A stretch of 64,000 nucleotides of DNA from contig NZ_CP042582.1 in NCBI RefSeq assembly GCF_008728835.1, positions 4,514,217 through 4,578,216 of the forward strand. Reading direction: 5' to 3'. The DNA is from Hypericibacter adhaerens (lineage in GTDB: Bacteria > Pseudomonadota > Alphaproteobacteria > Dongiales > Dongiaceae). The notes beneath the pieces are model-generated. The model saw only the letters and a list, made by a program, of their open reading frames with translations, was not told where the DNA came from and searched no databases. The translations under genes were made by a program, and so were the position numbers. Of this stretch, positions 9,041 through 19,196 are shown one piece after another (the first letter of the stretch is position 1; every line of letters starts with the position of its first letter).

Positions 9041-11310
9041 CGCGCGACGCGCGGGGCCTGCCGACCCGCACCCTCCTGGGATATGCCGACCGCTGGAGTG
9101 CGGCCCCCGGCGACAGGCTCTCCTTCATGGTCTCGAGCTTCGGGCCCGAGCGCTACCGCGCCGAGCTGGTGCGGCTTTCGGGCGATGTCGCGGCCCCCGG
9201 CCATAACGAGCGCGTCATCCCGAACGAGGCCAATCGCGACTATCCGGCGCGCCGGCAGGAGATCCATGCCGGCTCCTATGCCGAGATCGCCGACAGCGCC
9301 GCGCTGCAGCGGCTGCAGAGCTTCACCCTGGCCCTCTTTGCCTGGCCGACCACGCCGGCCCGCGGCCGCCAGGCGCTCACCGCCAAATGGGACGAGGCCA
9401 AGCGCGCCGGCTTCCTGCTCGCGATCGGCGCCGACGGCACGCTGACGCTGGAGCTGGGCGATCGCGAGGGCCGCACCGCCACGGTCTCGAGCAAGGCGAA
9501 GCTCCTGGCGCGCGAATGGTACTGGATCGCCGCCAGCTACGACGCGGCCAGCGGCAACGTCACGCTGCAGCAGCAGCCCCTTTCCCACTACGCCAAGGCC
9601 GACGACCGCGCCTCCGTCGCCGCGAAGGTCCAGCTCGGCGCGCTCGCCTTCGACAACGGCAAGCCGCTCACCTTCGCCGCCGCGATCGAGATGGCGTCCG
9701 ACCGCCGGCCGCGCGCCATCCTGCGCTATAACGGCAAGATCGAGGCGCCGCGGCTGGCCACACGGGCACTGCATCCCGAGGAGATCGAGCAGCTTCGCGG
9801 GCCCGACCTGCCGGCACGGCTGCGCCCCGACCTGATCGGATTCTGGGATTTCTCGCGCGCGATCTCCTCCACGCGGATCGAGGACCTCTCCGACGCGCGC
9901 CATCAGGGCACCGCCCGCAACCTGCCGACGCGCGCCATGAAGGGCCATCACTGGAACGGCCGCGAGCGCGACTGGACCCAGGCGCCCCAACATTACGGCG
10001 CGATCCATTTCCACGAGAACGATCTCTACGACGCCGGCTGGCAGAAGGATTTCGAGCTGTCCCTGCCCAAGGACCTGCCGAGCGGCATCTATGCGATGCG
10101 GCTCACGGCGGGCGAGGAGATCGAGCGCATCCCCTTCTTCGTGCGCGCCGCCGTGGCCCCCGACAAGCCGCGCGCGCTGTTCCTGCTGCCGACCTGCAGC
10201 TACATGGCCTATATCAACGAGCGGCAGAGCTTCGACGGCTATCTCGGCGAGCAGGGCTCGGGCCACGCGGCGGGGCTGGGGGCCGAGGATCTCTTCCTCA
10301 ACCAGCATCGCGAATACGGCTATTCCTTCTACGACACGCATGAGGACGGCTCGGGCGTGTCGATCTCCTCGCGCCTGCGGCCCACGCTCAATGTCCGGCC
10401 CGGCCATTCCACGAGCTGGGTCGGTCCCGCCGGCACCGGCCCCTGGCAGTTCGCGGCCGATCTCGACATCCTCGAATGGCTGGAGACGCAGGGCTTCGCC
10501 TATGACATCGCGACCGACGAGGACCTGCATCGCGAAGGGCTCTCGCTCCTCTCGCGCTATCCGGTGGTGCTGACGGGCTCGCACCCCGAATATCATTCGA
10601 CCCAGATGCTCGACGCTCTGCAGGGCTATCTGCAGCGCGGCGGCAGGCTGATGTATCTCGGCGCCAACGGCTTCTATTGGCGCATCGCCTTCCATCCCGA
10701 GCTGTCGGGCGTGATCGAGCTGCGGCGCACCGAGGACGGCGTGCGCGACTGGCAGGCCGAGCCCGGCGAATATGTGATGAGCTTCACCGGCGAATATGGC
10801 GGCCTGTGGCGGCGTATCGGCCGGCCGCCGCAGATGCTGGCCGGCGTTGGTTTCGTGGCGCAGGGCTTCGACGTCTCCTCCCATTACCGCCGCCGCCCCG
10901 GCAGCTTCGATCCGCGCGCCGCCTTCATCTTCGAAGGCATCGGGAAGGACGAGACGATCGGCGATTTCGGCCGCGTCGGCGGCGGGGCCGCGGGCCTCGA
11001 GCTCGATGCGGTCGACCGGCTGCTGGGCTCGCCGCCCCATACGCTGGTGCTCGCCGCCTCCGAGAACCATTCGAACGTCTATCTGATGGTGCCCGAGGAG
11101 GTGACCAGCACGATCCCGGCGGTCTCGGGCGTCGACTGCCCGAGCGTACGTGCCGAGCTCGCCTTCTTCGAGACGCCCAACGGCGGCGCCGTGTTCTCCA
11201 CGGGCTCCATCGCCTGGGCCGGCGCGCTCAACCATGAGGACGGGAAGAACAACGTCTCCCGCCTCACGGGGAACGTGCTGCGGCGATTTTTGGAGCCGAC
11301 TCCCTTTTAG
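9037..11310 (+). CDS. dmfA2: N,N-dimethylformamidase large (beta) subunit
   Basis: A 757-residue protein matching the length of known DMFase beta chains (about 760). It starts at a GTG overlapping the small subunit stop, with GAGGTGG upstream. A concanavalin-like beta-sandwich occupies about 80-250. The C-terminal half carries the catalytic region, with SYMAYINERQSF near 388-399, EYGYSFYD near 426-433 and GSHPEYHS near 514-521. The known enzyme holds a mononuclear Fe through two Tyr and one Glu; Tyr392, Tyr432 and Glu518 are plausible equivalents, inferred without alignment. It hydrolyses N-substituted formamides to formate and amines. No formate dehydrogenase is nearby. Confidence 0.82.
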   Translation: MTRDARGLPTRTLLGYADRWSAAPGDRLSFMVSSFGPERYRAELVRLSGDVAAPGHNERVIPNEANRDYPARRQEIHAGSYAEIADSAALQRLQSFTLALFAWPTTPARGRQALTAKWDEAKRAGFLLAIGADGTLTLELGDREGRTATVSSKAKLLAREWYWIAASYDAASGNVTLQQQPLSHYAKADDRASVAAKVQLGALAFDNGKPLTFAAAIEMASDRRPRAILRYNGKIEAPRLATRALHPEEIEQLRGPDLPARLRPDLIGFWDFSRAISSTRIEDLSDARHQGTARNLPTRAMKGHHWNGRERDWTQAPQHYGAIHFHENDLYDAGWQKDFELSLPKDLPSGIYAMRLTAGEEIERIPFFVRAAVAPDKPRALFLLPTCSYMAYINERQSFDGYLGEQGSGHAAGLGAEDLFLNQHREYGYSFYDTHEDGSGVSISSRLRPTLNVRPGHSTSWVGPAGTGPWQFAADLDILEWLETQGFAYDIATDEDLHREGLSLLSRYPVVLTGSHPEYHSTQMLDALQGYLQRGGRLMYLGANGFYWRIAFHPELSGVIELRRTEDGVRDWQAEPGEYVMSFTGEYGGLWRRIGRPPQMLAGVGFVAQGFDVSSHYRRRPGSFDPRAAFIFEGIGKDETIGDFGRVGGGAAGLELDAVDRLLGSPPHTLVLAASENHSNVYLMVPEEVTSTIPAVSGVDCPSVRAELAFFETPNGGAVFSTGSIAWAGALNHEDGKNNVSRLTGNVLRRFLEPTPF

Positions 11311-11319
11311 TACCTGAGC

Positions 11320-11458
11320 CTGTAGCACCCCTCCCCCTACCCCCTCCCGCGGGGCTTGATGTTTATCGTTCCTCTCCTCTACTTCCGCGGGAGGGACTTG
11401 ATGTTTGTTATTTCTCGCCCCCTCCCCTTGCGGGAGGGGGCAGGGGGAGGGGGCCGCT
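11320..11458. repeat. GC-rich palindromic intergenic repeat with an internal duplication
   Basis: Inverted CCCTCC/GGAGGG-type arms flank a core in which CTTGATGTTT appears twice, about 55 bp apart. The right arm contains the CCCCTTGCGGGAGGGGG hairpin seen in several other gaps. It lies directly upstream of the SulP gene, and any start chosen inside it would put repeat-derived residues on that protein. Confidence 0.6.
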
Positions 11459-11512
11459 CGATCGCGCCTTGTGCTAGCGTGGTGCCCGCCGCGCAACAAC
11501 CCGGGTTCCCGC

Positions 11513-13201
11513 TTGCAGCTCGAAACGATCTTCCCCCTCTGGGCCGATCTGAGGCGCTATCAGCGCGACTGGCTGACGCGCGATGTCACGGCCGGGCTCG
11601 GGATCGCCGCCATCGCCATCCCGATCGGCATCGCCTATCCCGCGATCATGGGGCTGCCGCCCGCGTCCGGGCTTTACGCCACCATCTTCCCGCTCGTCGC
11701 CTATGCGCTGTTCGGCCCCTCGCGCCTGCTGGTCATCGGCCCCGACACCGCGACCTGCACGGTGGTCGCCTCCTCCCTGATTCAGCTCGATATCGCCGCG
11801 ACCGACCAGCGCCTGGCGCTGGCCACCTCCTTTGCCGTGCTGGTGGGGCTGCTCTGCCTGCTGGCGGCCAAGCTGCGGTTGGGCTTCATCGCCAATTTCC
11901 TCTCCTATCCGATCCTGGTCGGTTACCTCGGCGGCGTCGCGCTGTCGCTCCTGGCCGGACAGATCGCGTCGATCACCGGCCTGCCGATCGCGAGCCACGG
12001 TTTCGTGCGTCCCTTCGTCGAGTTGGCCCAGCGCGTGGGCGAGGTTCATGGGCCGACGCTGCTGCTGGGGCTCGGGCTCTTCATCCTGCTGCGCCTCCTG
12101 CGCCATGTCGCGCCGCGCCTTCCCGGCCCCCTGATCGCGGTCATCCTCGGCATCGCGCTGTCGGCGCTTTTGGGTCTGTCGCAAAGGGGCGTCGCCCTGG
12201 TCGGCGAGATCCCGACCGGCCTGCCGGCGATGCACCTGCCCGACCTGCATAACCTCGCCTCGGACAATGTCGTGCTCGGCGCCATCGGCATCCTGCTGGT
12301 GAGCTTCAGCAGCGGCATCGTCACGGCCCGCAGCTTCGCCGCGCGGAACAATTACCGCGTCGACGCGGACCAGGAGCTGGTGGGATTCGGCGCCGCGAAC
12401 ATCGCCTCGGGCCTGTTCGGCGGCTTCCCCGTGACGGGTGCCGATTCGCGCACGGCCATCAACGAGGCGCTGCGCGGCCGCACACAGCTCGCAGGCATCG
12501 TCGCCGCGGTGGCACTCGCCATCACGCTGCTCTTCCTCACCAGCCTGCTCGCCTATCTGCCGCATGCGGCCCTCGGCGCCGTGCTCGCTTCGGCCGCCAT
12601 CGACCTGTTCGACGTCCGGGCCTTGCGGCGGATCTGGCGGATCAGCCCGCTCGAGTTCAGCTTCGCGGCGATCGCGATCCTCGGCGTCGTCGCCTTCGGT
12701 GTCCTCCAGGGCGTCGTCGTCGCCATCGTCGCGACGCTGATCTGGCTGGTGGGCGCCGCGGCACGGCCGCGCGACGCGCTGCTCGGCCGCATCGCCGGCC
12801 GCGACGGCTTCTACAAGCTGCATCGCCATCCCGAGGCCGAGGCGGTCCGCGGCATGGTCCTCTATCTGCTCGAGGGGCCGGTCATCTTCTTCAACAGCGA
12901 CCATCTGCAGGCCCGCATCCGCTGGCTGATCGCCCGGGCGCCGGTCGAGACGCAATATTTCGTGCTCGATGGCAGCGCCATGAATTTCGTCGACGGAACC
13001 GGCGCCATCGCGCTCGGCGAGATCGCCGGGGAGCTCGCCCATCGCGGCGTCAAGTTCGCGGTGGCCGACCTGCATTGGAAGCCGTATGAGCTCCTGGAAC
13101 GCGCCGGGTTCTTCGCCCAGATCGGCGAGGAGCATGTCTTCGACCAGCTCGAGGAGGCGGTGCGGGCGTTGGCCGAGAAAGCAGCAAAGCCGCCGGCTTG
13201 A
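11513..13201 (+). CDS. SulP family anion transporter with STAS domain
   Basis: An integral membrane protein of about 562 residues. The SulP transporter region has about 10-12 hydrophobic segments (for example GLGIAAIAIPIGIAYP and VVLGAIGILLVSFSSGIV). A C-terminal STAS domain at about 430-550 carries VLDGSAMNFVDGTGAIAL. SulP proteins move sulfate, bicarbonate or dicarboxylates across the inner membrane. The start is uncertain: an upstream ATG lies inside the repeat, so I prefer the TTG at 11513, with a GTG at 11471 as alternative. It converges with the acyl-CoA dehydrogenase gene 9 bp downstream. Confidence 0.85.
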   Translation: MQLETIFPLWADLRRYQRDWLTRDVTAGLGIAAIAIPIGIAYPAIMGLPPASGLYATIFPLVAYALFGPSRLLVIGPDTATCTVVASSLIQLDIAATDQRLALATSFAVLVGLLCLLAAKLRLGFIANFLSYPILVGYLGGVALSLLAGQIASITGLPIASHGFVRPFVELAQRVGEVHGPTLLLGLGLFILLRLLRHVAPRLPGPLIAVILGIALSALLGLSQRGVALVGEIPTGLPAMHLPDLHNLASDNVVLGAIGILLVSFSSGIVTARSFAARNNYRVDADQELVGFGAANIASGLFGGFPVTGADSRTAINEALRGRTQLAGIVAAVALAITLLFLTSLLAYLPHAALGAVLASAAIDLFDVRALRRIWRISPLEFSFAAIAILGVVAFGVLQGVVVAIVATLIWLVGAAARPRDALLGRIAGRDGFYKLHRHPEAEAVRGMVLYLLEGPVIFFNSDHLQARIRWLIARAPVETQYFVLDGSAMNFVDGTGAIALGEIAGELAHRGVKFAVADLHWKPYELLERAGFFAQIGEEHVFDQLEEAVRALAEKAAKPPA

Positions 13202-13210
13202 GCTTGGGCT

Positions 13211-14410
<1,200 letters not shown>

Positions 14411-14544
14411 CAATCGGTTTCCTGACAGTGACAGAGGGGAATGGCGGACGGGCGGTGGCAGCAGCGGATGATAGCAAGCTGGCGGGAGCGCAGCGACCTG
14501 CCTAATCTGGCGCGAAACGTCTCAGGCAGGATCGGGCATCGGAC

Positions 14545-15345
14545 ATGGCCGCGACCGACGAGCATCGCATCGACCCCGGCCGCAGCATCGATTGGAGCCG
14601 CTCGAGCGCCGACTATGCGCGCCATCGCCAGGGGCCGCCGGAAAGCTTCTTCGCGAAGCTCCAGGCGCTGGGGATCGGCCTGCCCGGCCAGCGCCTGCTC
14701 GATCTCGGCACCGGGACCGGCCTGATCGCGCGCCGGCTGGCGCGGCAGGGCGCCCGGGTCGCGGGCATCGACATTGCCGCAGGACAATTGGCGGAGGCGC
14801 GCCGTCTCGCCGCCGCGGAAGGACTCCCGGTCGAGTTCCGCGAGGCCCCGGCCGAGGACCCGCCCTTCGCCGATGCCAGCTTCGATGCCGTCACCGCCAA
14901 CCAATGCTGGCTTTATTTCGACAAGGCGCGGCTCCTGCCGCGGCTGCGCCGCCTGCTGGCGCCGGGCGGCCTCATCATGGTCAGCCATTTCTCCTGGCTG
15001 CCGCGCGCGGACCCGATCGCGGCCGCGACCGAGGCCATCGTGCTCAAGCACAATCCCGTCTGGACCGGCGGCGATTGGGACGGAGCGGTGGCGCTGCCGC
15101 CGGCCTGGATGACGCCCGACCTCGAGATTCGCGGCTTCTTCCTCTATGACGAGGCGATCCCCTACACCGCCGAGGGCTGGCGCGGCCGCATCCGCGCCTG
15201 CCGCGGGGTCGGCGCCTCGCTCGAGCCCGAGGCGGTCGCGGCGGTCGATCGCGATCTCGCGGCCTGGCTCGCCGCCCATGCCGGGGAACGGTTCGCGGTG
15301 CGGCACCGCCTGGACGCGACGATCCTGGCCTTTCGAGCCTCCTGA
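14545..15345 (+). CDS. Class I SAM-dependent methyltransferase
   Basis: A 266-residue protein with motif I LLDLGTGTGL at 51-60, followed by the acidic strand end VAGIDIA and the later DASFDAVTANQ segment. It has the Methyltransf_11-type Rossmann fold. The C-terminal part is helical. The substrate cannot be deduced. It is divergent from the acyl-CoA dehydrogenase gene across 134 bp and is followed 83 bp later by the ureidoglycolate-lyase-like gene. Confidence 0.82.
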   Translation: MAATDEHRIDPGRSIDWSRSSADYARHRQGPPESFFAKLQALGIGLPGQRLLDLGTGTGLIARRLARQGARVAGIDIAAGQLAEARRLAAAEGLPVEFREAPAEDPPFADASFDAVTANQCWLYFDKARLLPRLRRLLAPGGLIMVSHFSWLPRADPIAAATEAIVLKHNPVWTGGDWDGAVALPPAWMTPDLEIRGFFLYDEAIPYTAEGWRGRIRACRGVGASLEPEAVAAVDRDLAAWLAAHAGERFAVRHRLDATILAFRAS

Positions 15346-15428
15346 CCAGGCCGGCAACCGCCGATCGCCTCTGTCACCAAACTGGCACAAAACCGGCTAT
15401 GATGGCGCTCTTCCAGAGGAGGCCCCCC

Positions 15429-16106
15429 ATGGATTCGCCCACCTTCGAGATCGCCTATCGCCCGTCGACCGAAGCCGAGCGCTTCGTCGAGGCGCCCTTG
15501 GTGGTGGCGAACGAAGAGACGCTGCGGGGCTATGGCAATCTCGTCGACGCGTTCGACGCGCAGAAGATCGAGATCGTGCGTTGGCCGGCCCAAGGCTGGC
15601 GGCCGGTGGACAAGAATTCCGGCGACCAGGGCGGCACCACCGAGGGGATGTTCGAGTTCTGGTGGCGCGACGGCGCGCTCCAGGCGACCAACGAGGCGGT
15701 CGGCGACAGCTATGTCTTCGGCTGGAGCGATTTTCCCGGCAAGCTGGCGGTGCGCAAGAACAGCCCGCGCGAGCGCGCCCTCATCTGGCGCGCCAACTAC
15801 CATCCCGACGGCGGCCAGCTTTTCTTCCCCATCGACCGTGAGCCCTTCATCGCGCCGCTGGCCCTGCCCGGCGACGACGTGACGCCCGACAAGTTCGTCG
15901 CCTTCTGGTGCGACGGCACGAAGGGCCTCTATATCCACCCGAACATCTGGCATGCCGCGGTCGTGCCGCTCGCCGACCATGCCCGCTTCCGCGACCGGCA
16001 GGGCAAGGTCCATGCCCGCGTCTCGGTCGATTTCGTCAAGGAGTTCGGCTGCTTCCTCGCCGCGCCGATGCGGCAGCCGGGCGGAGCCGAGGCGAAGACC
16101 CGCTGA
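15429..16106 (+). CDS. Ureidoglycolate lyase family (AllA-like) protein
   Basis: A 225-residue cupin-like protein resembling AllA, which cleaves ureidoglycolate to glyoxylate and urea in purine degradation. Supporting segments are SYVFGWSDFPGKLAV, DVTPDKFVAFWCDGTKGLYIHPNIWHAAVVPL and SVDFVKEFGCFLAAP. It is longer than the usual 160-170 residues and has a distinct N-terminus, so a related sugar-acid function is possible. The ATG at 15429 follows GAGGAGG. No other allantoin genes are adjacent; an M20 enzyme at 26871 could belong to ureide metabolism but is not linked. Confidence 0.72.
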   Translation: MDSPTFEIAYRPSTEAERFVEAPLVVANEETLRGYGNLVDAFDAQKIEIVRWPAQGWRPVDKNSGDQGGTTEGMFEFWWRDGALQATNEAVGDSYVFGWSDFPGKLAVRKNSPRERALIWRANYHPDGGQLFFPIDREPFIAPLALPGDDVTPDKFVAFWCDGTKGLYIHPNIWHAAVVPLADHARFRDRQGKVHARVSVDFVKEFGCFLAAPMRQPGGAEAKTR

Positions 16107-16113
16107 AACCCTT

Positions 16114-16139
16114 CTTCGCGCACCGGGCGTCGCGCGAAG
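16114..16139. terminator. Hairpin between convergent genes
   Basis: An 8-bp stem CTTCGCGC / GCGCGAAG with a 10-nt loop sits between the convergent AllA-like gene and the Pro/Cys-rich protein gene. It lacks a clear T-run, so its terminator role is tentative. Confidence 0.4.
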
Positions 16140-16146
16140 CCCCGTT

Positions 16147-16932
16147 TCACGGATACCAGGCCGCGGCGCAAACGTCGGCGTGGAACCGCTCCAGGATCTG
16201 CGGCTTGCGCACCGTCTCGTGCTGTCGCTGGCATTCGCTCTTGCAGTCGTCGCTGCCGCAGCCGGCCTGGCAGCGCTGCGCTTCGGCGATACTCTTGCCG
16301 AACACCCGCTCGTAGGACATGCGCTGCATGTCCGAGCAGTCGATCGCCGGCGCGGCGTTCGCCGTCGGCGGTGCGCCTGCCGGCTGAGGCGGGGGCGGGG
16401 GCGGTTCCGCCGGCGCCGCGGCCTTGTCCGGCGGCGGGGCCGCGGCCGTGTCCGGTTCGATCGTGGCCGGCTCCGGCACGGGCGGCTCGACCGGCGCCAC
16501 GGCCGAAGCTTCCGTCGGCGCGGGCAGGGGCTTGACCGAGGGGATCGGCGCCTCGGGCACCTCGACCGCCAGCGGCTGGCTCAGGGTGGGCGGCGACGGC
16601 AGCTCGGTTCCGGCCGGCAGGGCCGGCGCCGGCGTGACGGCCCCCTCGGGCTGGGCCGCCAGCTCGCGCAGCGTTGCATCACGCGCCTGCCAGTCGAGGC
16701 TGGCCGGGCAGTCGCCATAGTCGAACCAGTTCCCCACCTCGCAGCGGTACATGCGGCCGCGATAGCAGAGCAGCGTGCCATGCGCCCATTGATTGATGCG
16801 CGTGATGCCGTTCTCGACCTCGACCAGCGGCCGCGTCAGATAAGGGCATTCGGACTGGGCCCGCGCGATCGGAACGCCCGCCACCAGCAGAGCGAGCGCC
16901 CAGAGCGGGGCGAACGCGAGACGATATCCCAT
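16147..16932 (-). CDS. Secreted Pro/Ala-rich, Cys-containing protein of unknown function
   Basis: A 261-residue protein with a Sec signal peptide (MGYRLAFAPLWALALLVAGVPIARA, likely cleaved before QSECP). The mature part has a short Cys-containing N-terminal domain (ECPYLTRP, TLLCYRGRMYRCEVGNW, GDCPAS), then about 100 residues rich in Pro and Ala (an extended linker), then a Cys-rich C-terminus (CQAGCGSDDCKSECQRQ). The cysteines suggest disulfides in the periplasm or outside. The ATG at 16932 has GAGG upstream. It lies downstream of the flagellin-protease gene on the same strand, about 180 bp away. I do not recognise the family. Confidence 0.65.
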   Translation of the reverse strand: MGYRLAFAPLWALALLVAGVPIARAQSECPYLTRPLVEVENGITRINQWAHGTLLCYRGRMYRCEVGNWFDYGDCPASLDWQARDATLRELAAQPEGAVTPAPALPAGTELPSPPTLSQPLAVEVPEAPIPSVKPLPAPTEASAVAPVEPPVPEPATIEPDTAAAPPPDKAAAPAEPPPPPPQPAGAPPTANAAPAIDCSDMQRMSYERVFGKSIAEAQRCQAGCGSDDCKSECQRQHETVRKPQILERFHADVCAAAWYP

Positions 16933-17075
16933 GATGCCTCGAGGGATGGAGAGATGCGGCCACCACGCCGCCTCCAACAGGCCTCTCATAGGGAAGGATA
17001 GGCCCCGGGCGCAGCGCGCCAAAGGCCGCAGCCGGGGCGCAAGGCCGCCGGAAGGGCCTTGCCCGCGAAAGGTCA

Positions 17076-17099
17076 CCGGCCGGCGGAACCGCCGGCCGG
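17076..17099 (-). terminator. Hairpin after the flagellin-protease gene
   Basis: An 11-bp palindrome CCGGCCGGCGG / CCGCCGGCCGG with an AA loop lies 15 bp beyond the stop codon of the flagellin-protease gene. A second hairpin (AAGGCC...GGCCTT) follows at about 17041-17060. No T-run is present, so it may be a 3' stabilising structure rather than an intrinsic terminator. Confidence 0.45.
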
Positions 17100-17114
17100 G
17101 GGAACCCGTCGGCG

Positions 17115-19196
17115 CTACTGCAGCAGGTGGAGCAGGTCGCGCTGGTGCATGTTGCCCTGCACCGACATCGAGACGCCGACCTGCACCAGGACCTGGCGCG
17201 AGGTGGCCAGGATCATCTCCGACGCCATGTCGAGATCGAGCAGCGCGCTGCGCGCGGCCTCGCTGTTCTCGACCGTGGTGGCGATGTTGGCGGCGGCGAA
17301 ATCGAGCCGGTTGAGCGAGGCCCCCAGCCCGGCGCGCGCCTTGACCAGCCGGTCCATCGCGGTGTCGAGTGCGCTGATGGCGCTCTCCGCGTTGGCCGCG
17401 CTGTCGACCTTGGTCAGATGCAGGCCCAGATTGTAGCTGCTGATCGCATCGAGATCGACGCCGATGCGGTCCGAGCTGCCGGTGTCGGTGGCGACCTTGA
17501 TCGAGTAGTCGCGGCTGGTCGGCGCCGCGATGCTGCTATAGACCGAGGTCGCATCGAGGATCGCGTTGGTCACCAGGCCCGAGCCGCCATTGCTGACGGT
17601 GAGGTCGCCGCCGGAGCCCACGCCGATATCGATCTGGATCTGCGGCAGGCTGGCGCGGGCGAGATCGATGATGCCCTGGCCCCAGGTGCTGTCGGCGCCG
17701 ACCTGGCCCATGTCGCGGGCGGTCGAGGTCAGGAGGTTGGTGATCTCCTTGCCGCTCAGGTTCGGGAACAGGCTTTCCAGCACCGCCGCGGCGCCGGCGA
17801 CGAGCGGCGAGGCCATCGAGGTGCCGGAGAGATAGGCGAGCGTGTTGCCGACATAGGTCGAGAGGATGTCGACGCCGGGCGCATCGACCGTCGCCACCTT
17901 GGCGACGCCGGCGCGGTTCGAGAAGCTCGCCATGTGATCGAGATAGTCGGTGGCGCCCACCGCCAGCATCGAGCCGTCGGCATTGGGATCGATCGCATAC
18001 TGGGCGGGCCAGGCCGGATCGGAGAGGGCCGAGTTGCCGGAGGCCGCGATCACCACCACGCCCGCCGCCACGGCTGCGTCGATCGCCGCGTTCTCGGCGG
18101 CGCTCGGGAACAGCCCGCCCAGGCTCATATTGATGATCTTGGCGCCCTGGGCCACCGCATAGGTGATGGCGGCCGCCACGTCGTTGGGATCGATCCCGCC
18201 GCCGCTCGCCGTCGCCACGACCTTCACGGGGAGGATCTGCGCCTGGAAGGCGACGCCCTGGGTGCCGATGCCGTCATTGACCGCGGCGATGATGCCGGCC
18301 ACATGCGTGCCGTGGCCGCCGACGGCCGCGTTGTCGTCATCCGGGTTGGCGTCGCCGTCGGCGATGTCGGTGCCCGACAGCAAGTTGGCGGTGAGCTGGC
18401 TGTGGGTGGTGTCGACGCCGCTGTCGATCACCGCCACGGTGATGCCGTTGCCGGCGGCGTTGGTGCCGTAGGCCGCGGCGCGGGCATAGGCGGTCGAGGC
18501 GTTGATGATGCCGAGCCCGCCCGAGTTGCGGTATTCCGCATCCTCGAAGGTGGTGGCGCTGCCCGCGCCCGCGATGGTGCCGAGCGCGTTGCCGTCCTGG
18601 TCCGAGACGCTGACGATCAGCCGGTCGGTCGCGGCCCCCGATCCATCGTTCTCGTAGGTGACGCGGCCGAGATCGAGATCGGTCTGGGTGAAGCTGTCGC
18701 CCAGCCCCAGCGCCACGCCGTTGAGCTTCACCACGCCGTGCTGGGCGTCGCCGCGCAGGGTATAGACCGCGCCCGTATAACCCACGAGCGTCTGGCCGTT
18801 GAACTCGGTGGCGCCGGAGATGCGGTCGATCTCGTCGCGCAGGGCCACATATTCGGTGTTGATCATCGCCCGCTCGGCCGAGGAGAGCTGGCCCGAGGAG
18901 GACTGGACGGCGAGCGACTTCATCCGGTCGATGATGGTGCCGACCTTCGCCATGGCGCCGTCGGCGATCTGCACCATCGAGGCCGCCTGGCCGGCATTCA
19001 CGCCCGCCTGGCGCAGCGCCTGGACCTTCGCGTTGATGCGCGAGCCGACGGCCATCGCCGCGGCATCGTCCTTGGCGCTGACGACGCGCGAGCCCGCCGA
19101 AAGCCGGGCGATCGAGCTGGTGAGAGCCGCGTCGCTCGTCGCCAATTGGCGGTTCGCGATCTGGGACGCAGCGTTGAACGTGACGGACAGGGCCAT
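17115..19196 (-). CDS. Flagellin with an inserted subtilisin-type (S8) serine protease domain
   Basis: A 693-residue chimera. Residues 1-165 are a flagellin N-terminus (MALSVTFNAASQIANRQL, then SRINAKVQALRQA and MKSLAVQSS). Residues 600-693 are a flagellin C-terminus (ALDTAMDRLVKARAGLGA, ANIATTVENSEAARSALLDLDMA, ending LLHLLQ). Between them, about 235-515, is a complete subtilase: Asp258 (VAVIDSGVD), His295 (GGHGTHVAG), oxyanion Asn388 (ASGNS) and Ser460 (LSGTSMASP), with an Asp-rich loop near 281-288 that could bind calcium. There is no signal peptide and no I9 propeptide, which fits export by the flagellar type III system. The ATG at 19196 fits the canonical MALSV flagellin start. A filament carrying many surface proteases is inferred. 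No other flagellar gene is adjacent. Confidence 0.93.
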   Translation of the reverse strand: MALSVTFNAASQIANRQLATSDAALTSSIARLSAGSRVVSAKDDAAAMAVGSRINAKVQALRQAGVNAGQAASMVQIADGAMAKVGTIIDRMKSLAVQSSSGQLSSAERAMINTEYVALRDEIDRISGATEFNGQTLVGYTGAVYTLRGDAQHGVVKLNGVALGLGDSFTQTDLDLGRVTYENDGSGAATDRLIVSVSDQDGNALGTIAGAGSATTFEDAEYRNSGGLGIINASTAYARAAAYGTNAAGNGITVAVIDSGVDTTHSQLTANLLSGTDIADGDANPDDDNAAVGGHGTHVAGIIAAVNDGIGTQGVAFQAQILPVKVVATASGGGIDPNDVAAAITYAVAQGAKIINMSLGGLFPSAAENAAIDAAVAAGVVVIAASGNSALSDPAWPAQYAIDPNADGSMLAVGATDYLDHMASFSNRAGVAKVATVDAPGVDILSTYVGNTLAYLSGTSMASPLVAGAAAVLESLFPNLSGKEITNLLTSTARDMGQVGADSTWGQGIIDLARASLPQIQIDIGVGSGGDLTVSNGGSGLVTNAILDATSVYSSIAAPTSRDYSIKVATDTGSSDRIGVDLDAISSYNLGLHLTKVDSAANAESAISALDTAMDRLVKARAGLGASLNRLDFAAANIATTVENSEAARSALLDLDMASEMILATSRQVLVQVGVSMSVQGNMHQRDLLHLLQ

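Noticed and set aside
11405-11512. An upstream ATG extending SulP by 36 residues
   Set aside because: The extension (APSPCGRGQGEG type) is translated repeat sequence seen at other palindromes; the SulP fold begins after it.
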